The notes: a model not told the origin generated them from the letters alone. A stretch of DNA of 7,233 nucleotides from Dehalococcoidia bacterium (GCA_007126855.1 SLAK01000242.1:1-7233), one strand, 5' to 3'. Positions 1-6,143 are shown, numbered from the stretch's first letter. Made by a program: numbers and translations.

Positions 1-16
1 CATCAGGTTCCCTTCC
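1..16 (-). promoter_or_regulatory. Start codon and RBS of a leftward gene lying outside the window
   Basis: Read leftward, an ATG occupies positions 3-1. It is preceded, after a short spacer, by the purine-rich run GGAAGGGAA (16-8), a good Shine-Dalgarno sequence. Only the start codon is visible, so the product is unknown. The gene would be divergent from the response regulator at 219, and the 1-218 gap would then be a shared divergent control region. The inference rests on the RBS plus start codon alone. Confidence 0.5.
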
Positions 17-56
17 GTTCTGCAGTGGATCTGCGATAGCGTGGAAGATGCTACGC

Positions 57-130
57 CACCGGTCCGGGAGAATGGGGAGGGGCAACCGCGTAACAACACA
101 GGACGCGGGACTTTTGCCTTCGGACCGGTG
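57..130. repeat. Nested inverted repeat / structured element in the divergent gap
   Basis: Positions 57-66 (CACCGGTCCG) are the perfect reverse complement of 121-130 (CGGACCGGTG). Inside these 10-bp arms two further complementary segments nest in order: GGCAA (81-85) with TTGCC (114-118), and CCGCGT (86-91) with ACGCGG (103-108), closing an 11-base loop. In all, 21 base pairs form a coaxial-looking stem with a 14-base left bulge (67-80) and a 5-base right bulge (109-113). It could be a structured 5' leader RNA for the receiver gene at 219, a leader on the opposite strand for the gene beginning at position 3, or paired protein-binding sites. I do not recognise it as a known riboswitch class, and there is no U-tract to suggest a terminator. 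Confidence 0.5.
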
Positions 131-150
131 ATGGTAGGAACGTAACGACA

Positions 151-158
151 CCACGTGG
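151..158. repeat. CCACGTGG palindrome upstream of the receiver gene
   Basis: This is a perfect 8-bp palindrome, 60 bases before the TTG start at 219. A near direct repeat flanks the area: CGTAACAACA at 89-98 and CGTAACGACA at 141-150, with 9 of 10 bases identical. Such short symmetric sites can bind dimeric regulators, but an 8-mer palindrome also occurs by chance in GC-rich DNA. Confidence 0.2.
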
Positions 159-218
159 CGCAACCTGGCCCCACAGCGGCGATTCCAGGATGGCGCGGCA
201 CCCAGAGGATACTGACGT

Positions 219-614
219 TTGACTGACCCCAGCGAGAAAAAGACCGTGCTCGTGGTCGACGACGATGACTCGGTCTTGCGCGTTACCATGCGCGCGCTGC
301 AAAGCTTCGGCTTCATTACGATCGGCGCGAAAGACGGTTTCGAAGCCGTGAGCGCCTTCCGCGAACAGCACCAGGCCCTTGATTGCGTGATCCTGGATAT
401 GAGCATGCCGGGCATGAGCGGCAAGCAGACGCTGCAGAGCCTTCGTGAAATCGACCCGGACGTCCCCGTGCTGCTGGCCAGCGGCCACAGCGTGGATGAA
501 ATGCGCGACATGTATGGCGAGTCCGGGTTCGCTGGCTATCTACAAAAGCCGTTCCAGATCGCAACGCTGAACGACGCCGTGCATTCGGTGATCAACGGCC
601 GTCAAAACAGCTAA
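219..614 (+). CDS. Stand-alone response regulator receiver (CheY-like)
   Basis: This 131-residue single receiver domain has no output domain. It would accept a phosphoryl group from a histidine kinase in the cytoplasm and act by protein-protein contact. The acidic cluster is D14-D17, the phosphoacceptor is D60 in LDMSMPGMSG, the switch Ser is S88 in LLASGH and the conserved Lys is K110 in LQKPF. The style resembles receivers found at the C-terminus of hybrid histidine kinases. The start is TTG: an in-frame TGA lies at 213-215, and the next Met (residue 24) would remove the acidic pocket. AGAGG at 204-208 sits 10 bases upstream. No kinase is visible. The partner could be the off-window leftward gene or be encoded elsewhere. 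The family call is firm; the pathway is unknown. Confidence 0.93.
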   Translation: MTDPSEKKTVLVVDDDDSVLRVTMRALQSFGFITIGAKDGFEAVSAFREQHQALDCVILDMSMPGMSGKQTLQSLREIDPDVPVLLASGHSVDEMRDMYGESGFAGYLQKPFQIATLNDAVHSVINGRQNS

Positions 615-627
615 GCAAACGTCCCCG

Positions 628-666
628 CCGGCGTCGCGCCGCGGGCTGGTGATCTGCCCGCGCCGG
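628..666. other. GC-rich hairpin between receiver and LLM genes
   Basis: CCGGCG (628-633) pairs with CGCCGG (661-666). Inside, CGGGC (642-646) pairs with GCCCG (656-660) around a 9-base loop. The hairpin begins 13 bases after the receiver stop codon and could attenuate or terminate that transcript, which would leave the LLM gene to its own promoter. No T-run follows, so an intrinsic terminator is doubtful. Confidence 0.25.
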
Positions 667-711
667 TCATCTATGATGCACGCACTCAGATTGTGAGGAG
701 CGGATGAATCA

Positions 712-1728
712 ATGACCAAGCGCCTGGGGCTCTCTGTCGGCTTCACCGGCAGCCCGGAACAGAACAAGGCGACCATCGAGAAGGTGAAGATTGCCGAAGA
801 GGTGGGCGTCGAAGCCGTGTTCACGGCCGAAACGTGGGGCCGCGACCAGTTTTCGCTTTTGACGCAGATCGCGCTGCAGACGAGCAAGATCAAGTTCGGG
901 ACGGGCATCGCCCCGGTCTTCGGCCGGTCGCCGGGTGTGCTGGCCATGACGGCGGCCACGCTGGACGAGCTTTCGGAAGGACGGATGATCCTCGGCCTGG
1001 GGACGTCGGGGGCGCGCGTGATCGAACACTGGCACGGGGAGCCCTTCGAGAAGCCGCTGCGCCGGCTGCGGGAATACTGCGAGATCATCAACCTGATAAT
1101 GAGCGGCGAGAAGGTCTTCTACGAAGGCGAAGTCTTCCAACTCCAGCGCGGCTTCAAACTGCTGTTCGAGCCGGTGCGCAAGCACATCCCGATCTACATC
1201 GCTTCCATCGCGCCAAAGAGCATGGAGCAGACCGGCGAGGTGGCGGACGGCTGGATGCCGATCTACTGGCCGAAGTCGAAGTTCAAGGAAGGCATGGAGG
1301 TTGTGCGGCGTGGCGAGGAGAAGGCCGGCCGCGCTGGCGCGGTCGAGTGCGTCGCCAATGTGACAACCGTGATCAACCCCAACATCGAGCAGGCACGGGC
1401 GCAGGCGGCGGGGCCCATTTCCTGGTACGTGACGAATATGGGCGACTTCTACCATCGCATGCTGGCGCGCAACGGCTTCGAGGAGGAGGTAGCGGCTATG
1501 CGCGCGGCAGCCGCGGAGCACCGCCCACCGCCCTTCGGCACCAACCCGCAGATCATGGAAGCGATGGGCGACCGGTTGCTCGACGAAACGGCCATCTATG
1601 GCGATGCGGAAACCGTCGCCGCAGGGCTTGAAGAATGGCGCGGGCTGGGCGTAGATATGCCTATCATCGCGATGCCGCAGATGGAGAACCGCGAGTTGGA
1701 GCGCACGCTCGGCACGCTGGTGAGTTGA
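712..1728 (+). CDS. LLM-class flavin/F420-dependent oxidoreductase
   Basis: This 338-residue protein belongs to the luciferase-like monooxygenase superfamily (TIM barrel). It probably uses cofactor F420, as in the Rv3520c-like group, to reduce or oxidise an unknown small organic substrate in the cytoplasm. Visible signatures are TAETWGRD (38-45), the strand GTGI (63-66) where this superfamily places cofactor contacts, TAATLDELSEGR with GLGTSG (80-100), and ADGWMP (178-183), a hallmark of the C-terminal half. The length is normal and the protein looks intact. The start is ATG at 712 with GAGGAG at 695-700. An out-of-frame ATG at 704 opens only a three-codon ORF and lies too close to that RBS. 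The hydrolase follows after 64 bases. F420 rather than FMN is inferred from family resemblance, not proven by a residue. Confidence 0.9.
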   Translation: MTKRLGLSVGFTGSPEQNKATIEKVKIAEEVGVEAVFTAETWGRDQFSLLTQIALQTSKIKFGTGIAPVFGRSPGVLAMTAATLDELSEGRMILGLGTSGARVIEHWHGEPFEKPLRRLREYCEIINLIMSGEKVFYEGEVFQLQRGFKLLFEPVRKHIPIYIASIAPKSMEQTGEVADGWMPIYWPKSKFKEGMEVVRRGEEKAGRAGAVECVANVTTVINPNIEQARAQAAGPISWYVTNMGDFYHRMLARNGFEEEVAAMRAAAAEHRPPPFGTNPQIMEAMGDRLLDETAIYGDAETVAAGLEEWRGLGVDMPIIAMPQMENRELERTLGTLVS

Positions 1729-1777
1729 GCAGGGAACCAGGCCGGAAAAACCAGGGCAGCCGGCCATGACACTTTTT

Positions 1778-1786
1778 GAAGGGGGA
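1778..1786 (+). promoter_or_regulatory. RBS that sets the hydrolase start
   Basis: GAAGGGGGA lies 6 bases before the ATG at 1793. The earlier in-frame ATG at 1766 has only weak purine-rich sequence before it, so 1793 is preferred. Confidence 0.6.
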
Positions 1787-1792
1787 CGAAGA

Positions 1793-2731
1793 ATGGCACT
1801 GCATCCACAGGCGCAAGCACTTCTCGACATGATGGCCGAAGCGGGGCTGCGGGAGTTTGCCGAGCTCACGCCGGAAGAGGCCCGCGCTCAGATGGCCGCG
1901 ATGGCGCAGGAGGTCGAGAAGCCGCCGGTGAAGGAGGTGAGCGACCGGCACATTAGCGGCCAGGGCGGCGAGTTCCTGGTCCGCATCTATACGCCCGAAG
2001 CGACGGGGCCAGCACCGGGTTTTGTCTACTACCACGGCGGGGGCTGGGTGCTCGGGGACGTGGAGTATTCGGACCTCGCCTGCCGGATCGTTGCCAACGA
2101 TGTTGGGTGCGTCGTGGTCTCCGTCGATTACCGGCTGGCGCCGGAGCACAAGTTCCCCGCGCCGCTGAACGACTGCTACACCGCGCTGGAGTGGGTGGTG
2201 GCGAACGCGAAGGAGCTGGGCATCGACCCGTCGCGAATTGCCATCGGCGGCGACAGCGCGGGCGGCAACCTTGCCGCGGCGGTGGCCATCCGGGCGCGCG
2301 ACGAAAACGGGCCAAAGCTGGCGCACCAGCTCCTGATCTACCCGGTGACCGACCACAATTTCGAGACGGCATCCTACAGCGCCAACGGCGAGGGTTTGCT
2401 GCTGACCCGCGACGCGATGCGCTGGTTCTGGGGCCATTACCTGACGAGCGAATCGGAGGGGAAGAACCCACTGGCATCGCCGCTGCAGGTGCCGAATGCT
2501 GCCGGGCTCGCCCCGGCCACCGTCATCACGGCGGAGTACGACCCGCTGCGGGACGAGGGCGAAGCCTATGGCCGGAAGTTGCAGGAAGCCGGTGTGCCGG
2601 TGACGCTGCGCCGCTGGGACGGCCAGATCCATGGCTTCTTCCACATGTCCGCGGCGCTGGACGACGGCCGTGATGCGGTGAACTTCGCGGCTGAGCAGCT
2701 CAAGCAGGCCTTTGCGCCCGTCACGGCCTGA
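1793..2731 (+). CDS. Alpha/beta-hydrolase, HSL (family IV) esterase
   Basis: This 312-residue predicted carboxylesterase of the hormone-sensitive-lipase family hydrolyses short acyl esters, probably in the cytoplasm, as no signal peptide is seen. The N-terminal cap region begins with LHPQAQALLDMMAEAG, typical of the family. The oxyanion-hole motif HGGGW is at 81-85, DYRLAPEH at 112-119, the nucleophile S155 in GDSAGG, the acid D250 in EYDPLRDE and the base H280 in IHGFFH, so the full catalytic triad is present. The alternative ATG at 1766 would add nine residues (MTLFEGGRR) that match nothing in the family. The gene sits 64 bases after the LLM oxidoreductase and 56 bases before the phosphotransferase, which suggests co-transcription. 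The natural substrate cannot be told from the sequence. Confidence 0.95.
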   Translation: MALHPQAQALLDMMAEAGLREFAELTPEEARAQMAAMAQEVEKPPVKEVSDRHISGQGGEFLVRIYTPEATGPAPGFVYYHGGGWVLGDVEYSDLACRIVANDVGCVVVSVDYRLAPEHKFPAPLNDCYTALEWVVANAKELGIDPSRIAIGGDSAGGNLAAAVAIRARDENGPKLAHQLLIYPVTDHNFETASYSANGEGLLLTRDAMRWFWGHYLTSESEGKNPLASPLQVPNAAGLAPATVITAEYDPLRDEGEAYGRKLQEAGVPVTLRRWDGQIHGFFHMSAALDDGRDAVNFAAEQLKQAFAPVTA

Positions 2732-2787
2732 AACATTGGGCCAAACGGCGAAGGCGCATGCCCGGCTCGCCCGGGTAGGATAGGCGA

Positions 2788-3660
2788 ATGATGACCCCGG
2801 CCGACTGCGAAGCCGCCCTCCGCAGCTCGCTGCCGGGGTTTTCCTTTGCCTCGGTGGTGGAAGGGTCGCACGGCTGGTCGTTCTGGGTCTTCGAGGTGGA
2901 CGGCGAGTGGGTCTTCCGCTTCCCGCGGACGGCGGCGGATGCGCACCAGCTCGAGCGAGAGTTTGCGCTGCTGCCGGCGCTTTCGACGCGCCTGCCCGTG
3001 CACATTCCGCGCTACGACTTCCGTGGAGAATGGGGCGGGATGCCCTTCGGCGGTTACCGGCGGCTCGAAGGTGAGCCCCTGCGGCACACCGACACCCGGC
3101 CCGACCAGGAACTCGCCCGTGCCCTTGGCGAGCTGCTTACGGCGCTGCATGCCTTCCCGACGGAGATGGCCGCAAGCCGCTGGCGCGAAGACGACCCGCC
3201 GGCAGCGTGGCTGCGGCAGCACCGCGCCTTCCAGGCCGAGTGCGCCGAGCGCGCGTTTCCGGTGCTAACCCCGCGGGACCGCATCGTCGCCAGCGAGCTG
3301 TTCAACCGCTTCAACAGCGCGCTCGGCAAGGAAGGCGCCGGCCTGGCGCTGGCGCACTGCGACCTTGGGCTGGAGCACGTGCTGTGCGACGACGGCCAGG
3401 TGACGGGCGTCATCGACTGGAGCGACGCAGCCATCGGCGACCCGGCAATCGACTTTGCGGGCATCCTGGGCGATGCGGGGGCCGGGTGGCTCCACCTGGT
3501 GCTCGAGTACTACGACCGGCCGACGGGGGCACACTTCGGGGAGCGCATCAAGTATTACCACGCCGTCGCGCCGCTCCACGACCTGCTGTACGGCCTGCAA
3601 ACCGGTGACGCGGGGATCGTGAAAGACGCGGCGCGGAAGTTTGCCGCGCGGTCGCGATAG
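2788..3660 (+). CDS. APH-like phosphotransferase family protein
   Basis: This 290-residue protein has the aminoglycoside-phosphotransferase/choline-kinase fold and would transfer a phosphate from ATP or GTP to a hydroxyl of an unknown small molecule. The N-lobe carries WVFRFPR (41-47), where Arg 44 stands near the position of the usual nucleotide-binding Lys. The catalytic loop is HCDLGLEH (190-197) with D192 as the catalytic base. The metal-binding Asp is D210 in VIDWSD, followed by GDPAIDFA. H197 replaces the Asn usual in Brenner's motif, a variant also seen in the APH(2'')-like group. ATG is at 2788 with AGGA at 2777-2780; a second ATG follows directly. It is the last gene of the rightward block. 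An antibiotic-resistance role should not be assumed, since most such homologues are of unknown substrate. Confidence 0.87.
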   Translation: MMTPADCEAALRSSLPGFSFASVVEGSHGWSFWVFEVDGEWVFRFPRTAADAHQLEREFALLPALSTRLPVHIPRYDFRGEWGGMPFGGYRRLEGEPLRHTDTRPDQELARALGELLTALHAFPTEMAASRWREDDPPAAWLRQHRAFQAECAERAFPVLTPRDRIVASELFNRFNSALGKEGAGLALAHCDLGLEHVLCDDGQVTGVIDWSDAAIGDPAIDFAGILGDAGAGWLHLVLEYYDRPTGAHFGERIKYYHAVAPLHDLLYGLQTGDAGIVKDAARKFAARSR

Positions 3661-3663
3661 GAG

Positions 3664-3678
3664 ATCGCCGCGGGCGAT
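3664..3678. terminator. Short hairpin between convergent genes
   Basis: ATCGCC (3664-3669) and GGCGAT (3673-3678) form a 6-bp stem with a 3-base loop in the 17-base gap between the two convergent stop codons. Its right arm reaches the last base of the leftward stop codon. The position suits a bidirectional terminator, but no T-run follows on either strand and the stem is short. Confidence 0.3.
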
Positions 3679-5009
3679 TAGCGGACTACTTGGAGTTCGA
3701 GTTCGCGGTTGACGACGAGCCTGAATTTTCCGCGCCCGGTGCTTTCGATCGCCAGCGCATCGCACCGTTCGACCAGTCGCTTTCGAAGCAGGATCAACCG
3801 GGTTTCAAGGTTGTCCTTATATCCGGGCAGCTCAAGGCTCGCATCGAGTCGTAGCTGCCGATTGGTAAATTCTGTCTGGTGAACGTCGAGATATGCTCCG
3901 AGCAACCGCCAGAGCAGGCGTCCGGCGACACCTTTGATGAGGTATTCGTCATCGACGAATATGCTGTCGTCTGCAGGGTAGTACTTCACGACGGCTCCGG
4001 AGCTTCCGCGCACCGGACGTTTGGCTGAGCTAACTTCGACGGTCTCCATCTGCAGCAGCACCATCATCAGGCCAATCTGCCTGGCCACCACGCTGGCGAG
4101 GTCTTCGTCTTCTGCCGTGAAGCGACCGGGAGTAGCACTCTGGAAATTGAAGACGCCGAGGAGTTTTTCGCGCGCAACGATGGGCACGGCCAATTCACTC
4201 ATGACGTCATCAAGTTGCGGCAGCCTGATGTCCTCACCTGGCCCGCTCAGTGTCGACCGCATTGCGGTGGAATACAGGCGTTCCCGTTTGGCGTTCACGA
4301 CGCGGACGGTGCGGCGTCGAGATGCGGCCACCCCGATGACGCCGACTTCAAACTCGACCTCTGCTCCCACGCCTGAGGGCTCGAAACCACGACTGGCGAC
4401 CGTGTATAGCCTTCCGGTTTCAGCGTCGGCGGCGAGATAGATCGAGCGATCGTAGTCAAAGAGCTCGTCGAAGGCGCGAAGCGCTGCCTCCATCAATTCG
4501 TCAACCGTGCTGGCCTGAACAATGCGACGCGAACATGCATCGAGCCTGGCAGTGCGCTCAAGCGCTCTTGTGGGAGAAGCAACGGCGGCGTCCGGGCCCG
4601 GGACCTGCTCACATGAAGTCACTCTGCAAACGTCCACACCGCGCAGCCTAAACACTCCCTCCATCCCGGATTGAGACGCGACAACGTCGAGTCGAGCCTC
4701 CATGCGGTCGAACTGCGGCCCTTCGGTCAATGTGTCCTCATGCACAAGGTCGAGGCGAAACTGGTGTCCGGTGTTGGGCTCGACAACGAGGACCTGGAGC
4801 CGGGGGTTGGCAACCATGTTCCGGACGGTCTTGTTGAAGAACTGGCGCGAAAGTCCGACATGGTCGGCGTCGATGCGGTGCACCAGCGACAGGTTCGTTA
4901 CATTGGGCTTTCCGTCCGCGGACAGGCTGCAGATGGCCGAGGGCACGATGCCCTGGAAGCAGCCGTCTATGTCTTCGAGCGCAACCGCGAGCGTCGTCCT
5001 GGCGCTCAT
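3678..5009 (-). CDS. PNPOx-like split barrel + GAF + winged-helix regulator
   Basis: This 443-residue cytoplasmic protein has three segments. Residues about 6-132 resemble the FMN-binding split barrel of the pyridoxamine-phosphate-oxidase superfamily (ICSLSADGKPNVTNLS, then FNKTVRNMVANPR and FRLRGVDVCRV). Residues about 158-318 form a GAF domain (ELAVPIVAREKLLGVFNF, then PGRFTAEDEDLASVVARQ). Residues about 341-434 look like a winged-helix fold: helices at 357-371, 381-388 and 400-416, then a GRGKFRL wing like that of OmpR-type DNA-binding domains. I infer a one-component sensor-regulator in which flavin, heme or another ligand is read by the barrel and GAF and output is by DNA binding. No receiver, kinase or cyclase motif is present. 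Cysteines 128 and 133 lie at the barrel exit. The ATG at 5009 overlaps the upstream stop (ATGA), with a weak GGGG upstream, so translation is probably coupled. Barrel and GAF calls are firm; the C-terminal call is less so. Confidence 0.82.
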   Translation of the reverse strand: MSARTTLAVALEDIDGCFQGIVPSAICSLSADGKPNVTNLSLVHRIDADHVGLSRQFFNKTVRNMVANPRLQVLVVEPNTGHQFRLDLVHEDTLTEGPQFDRMEARLDVVASQSGMEGVFRLRGVDVCRVTSCEQVPGPDAAVASPTRALERTARLDACSRRIVQASTVDELMEAALRAFDELFDYDRSIYLAADAETGRLYTVASRGFEPSGVGAEVEFEVGVIGVAASRRRTVRVVNAKRERLYSTAMRSTLSGPGEDIRLPQLDDVMSELAVPIVAREKLLGVFNFQSATPGRFTAEDEDLASVVARQIGLMMVLLQMETVEVSSAKRPVRGSSGAVVKYYPADDSIFVDDEYLIKGVAGRLLWRLLGAYLDVHQTEFTNRQLRLDASLELPGYKDNLETRLILLRKRLVERCDALAIESTGRGKFRLVVNRELELQVVR

Positions 5010-5449
5010 ACTGGTGCCCCGGCGCCGGCGCCCGGCGTCTGGTCAAAGGCCTCCTCGGGTTGGAAGCGAATTCGAACAACGGCGTCCGTCCATAGAGCGC
5101 TGGCAACGTGTGGCGGAAAGCCGAGCGCGGCGCTAGCGGCGGCAAAGCGGTCGCGATGGCACTGAACCGTGGCAAGGTCAGCATCTGAGGGTTCGCCCGA
5201 TTCAAGGAAGACGCCTTTCACCTGCAGGGAGCGGTAGTCCGTTGGGCTCGAAAAGGTGACGGCGATAAGCCCATTCCGCTCCAGGTTGTCCAGCGATCTG
5301 GCGCCGGGATCGCGGTCGATGAACAGATCCACTGATCCATCCAGCAGTATTCGTGCACCCCAGCCACGAGTGATTTCGGGCGTCATATCGGCATTTGCTG
5401 TGCCGACATAGATTGCAGGATCCGATTCAATAAGCAATCGCAGTTTCAT
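5006..5449 (-). CDS. PNPOx-family FMN-binding split-barrel protein
   Basis: This small protein has 147 residues from the ATG at 5449, or 157 from a GTG at 5479. It belongs to the pyridoxamine-5'-phosphate-oxidase-like superfamily. Evidence is IYVGTANADMTPEITRGWGA at the N-terminus (first strands), LDNLERNGLIAVTFSSP (the strand pair expected near the flavin) and TDYRSLQVKGVF. Such proteins bind FMN, F420 or heme and mostly have unknown roles. I prefer ATG 5449 because the family normally begins close to this strand, GTGGGGCGG precedes it, and the GTG at 5479 lacks an RBS and lies inside an inverted repeat. The stop overlaps the start of the next gene by four bases (ATGA). The C-terminus ends in an Ala/Gly-rich tail (GAGAGAPV). 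It most likely cooperates with, or modulates, the downstream regulator. Confidence 0.85.
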   Translation of the reverse strand: MKLRLLIESDPAIYVGTANADMTPEITRGWGARILLDGSVDLFIDRDPGARSLDNLERNGLIAVTFSSPTDYRSLQVKGVFLESGEPSDADLATVQCHRDRFAAASAALGFPPHVASALWTDAVVRIRFQPEEAFDQTPGAGAGAPV

Positions 5450-5473
5450 CCGCCCCACCAGTACCCGGAAGAC

Positions 5474-5536
5474 GAGCACAGGTTAATTCTTGTGCTCTGT
5501 CGTGTTACCGGCTGCGTTTAGGAATCATAGCACAAG
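5474..5536. promoter_or_regulatory. Candidate operator: three AGCACARG-type sites
   Basis: GAGCACA (5474-5480) and TGTGCTC (5491-5497) form a perfect 7-bp inverted repeat with a 10-base spacer. A third copy at 5529-5536 (AGCACAAG) is the perfect reverse complement of CTTGTGCT at 5489-5496. The sites lie in the 185-base divergent gap between the flavin-binding protein and the cupin gene. The neighbouring winged-helix protein is the obvious candidate binder, but this is inference. Confidence 0.4.
5524..5529 (-). promoter_or_regulatory. Possible -10 box of the leftward PNPOx/GAF unit
   Basis: Read leftward, the hexamer is TATGAT, five of six matches to TATAAT, about 75 bases before the ATG at 5449. 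No convincing -35 box stands 16-18 bases further upstream. The third AGCACAAG site (5529-5536) touches it, as an operator would. Confidence 0.3.
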
Positions 5537-5621
5537 CTCTTAGGAGTTCTTTAGCAACCGATGGCCGCGGATCAACCTAGCATACGGAATACCTCATGAG
5601 GACAAACAGAATCGCAGAAGG

Positions 5622-5627
5622 AAGGAG
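5622..5627 (+). promoter_or_regulatory. RBS that sets the cupin start
   Basis: AAGGAG is 7 bases before the ATG at 5635. The earlier in-frame ATG at 5596 has no comparable RBS and adds 13 residues unlike the family, so it is rejected. Confidence 0.7.
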
Positions 5628-5634
5628 AACGGAT

Positions 5635-6099
5635 ATGTCGTTCACTCAGGTGGGCATCACCCTTGGTCCGAACGAAGGCAAGACTGTCCCGGTGCCAGGG
5701 CACCCCATAACGATCAAAGCGCGCAAGGAGGATACCGGGGGCGCGTACGCGTTGCTCGAAGCGGTGCTGACCGGCGACGGGCCTCCCCAGCACGTCCACC
5801 AGTCCGAGGAGGAGGCGTTCTACCTGCTCGAGGGCGAACTCAACGTGTTGATTGGCGAGGACACCCACCGGGTGACGCCCGGTTCATTCGTCCTGGTCCC
5901 TCGCGGGACGCCGCACGCCTTCTGGAATGCCACGACGATGCCCGCGAAGCTGCTGGTGCTGTTCTCTCCGGGCGGCTTCGAGGAGTACTTCGTGGAAACC
6001 GTGGGCGACGAACAGATCGACACCGCGACGTTCATCCAGCGCGGCCTCGCAATTGCCGACCGGTACAACCTGGAAATCCTTGGCCCACCGCTCGGGTAG
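5635..6099 (+). CDS. Small single-domain cupin protein
   Basis: This 154-residue protein has one cupin beta-barrel. Cupin motif 1 supplies H53 and H55 (QHVH) and E60, followed six residues later by G67. Motif 2 is GSFVLVPRGTPHAFWN (83-98) with H94. The full 3-His/1-Glu metal set is therefore present, so Fe, Mn or another divalent metal is expected. Related small cupins include quercetin-dioxygenase-like enzymes, isomerases and sugar or ligand binders, and the reaction cannot be told here. There is no signal peptide. It is transcribed divergently from the PNPOx/GAF pair, across a gap with candidate operators, so it may be one of that regulator's targets. The short C-terminal helix region after residue 113 (GGFEEYFVETVGDEQ) looks intact. 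Confidence 0.92.
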   Translation: MSFTQVGITLGPNEGKTVPVPGHPITIKARKEDTGGAYALLEAVLTGDGPPQHVHQSEEEAFYLLEGELNVLIGEDTHRVTPGSFVLVPRGTPHAFWNATTMPAKLLVLFSPGGFEEYFVETVGDEQIDTATFIQRGLAIADRYNLEILGPPLG

Positions 6100-6110
6100 G
6101 TCGCAGTCGT

Positions 6111-6143
6111 TGGGCCGGCCGGATCAGGCGCCGTACCGGCCTA
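6111..6143. other. Hairpin between cupin and secreted-protein genes
   Basis: TGGGCCGG (6111-6118) pairs with CCGGCCTA (6136-6143), eight pairs with one G-U, around a 17-base loop. It begins 12 bases after the cupin stop. It may terminate or stabilise the cupin transcript, but no T-run follows. The rest of the 115-base gap shows only another minor hairpin near 6182-6193. Confidence 0.25.

Noticed and set aside
55..120. Guanidine-I (ykkC) riboswitch, suggested by GGTCCGGGAG and ACGCGGGA
   Set aside because: The conserved first strand and the AAAAGCCC-type segment are not present in the right order, and the 10-bp outer stem pairs these bases differently. The downstream gene is a receiver, not a guanidine gene.
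48..131. A 27-codon ORF in the first gap
   Set aside because: No suitably spaced RBS, composition dominated by Arg and Gly, and it overlaps the nested inverted repeat.
709..1869. Long leftward open frame (386 codons) opposite the LLM oxidoreductase
   Set aside because: It mirrors the codon structure of a clearly conserved gene, is rich in Arg/His/Ala as antisense GC-rich frames are, and shows no domain. The same holds for the leftward frames at 1664-2644 and 2566-3222.
2145..2152. AGCACAAG copy inside the hydrolase gene
   Set aside because: It lies in coding sequence for the conserved EHKFP segment, unpaired, and is likely coincidental.
3374..3383. Palindrome AGCACGTGCT inside the phosphotransferase gene
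   Set aside because: It encodes the conserved EHVL segment of the catalytic loop, so the symmetry is explained by codon use.
2788..3660. Calling the phosphotransferase an antibiotic-resistance gene
   Set aside because: Fold-level motifs only. There is no mobile element nearby and the neighbours are metabolic, so resistance is unsupported.
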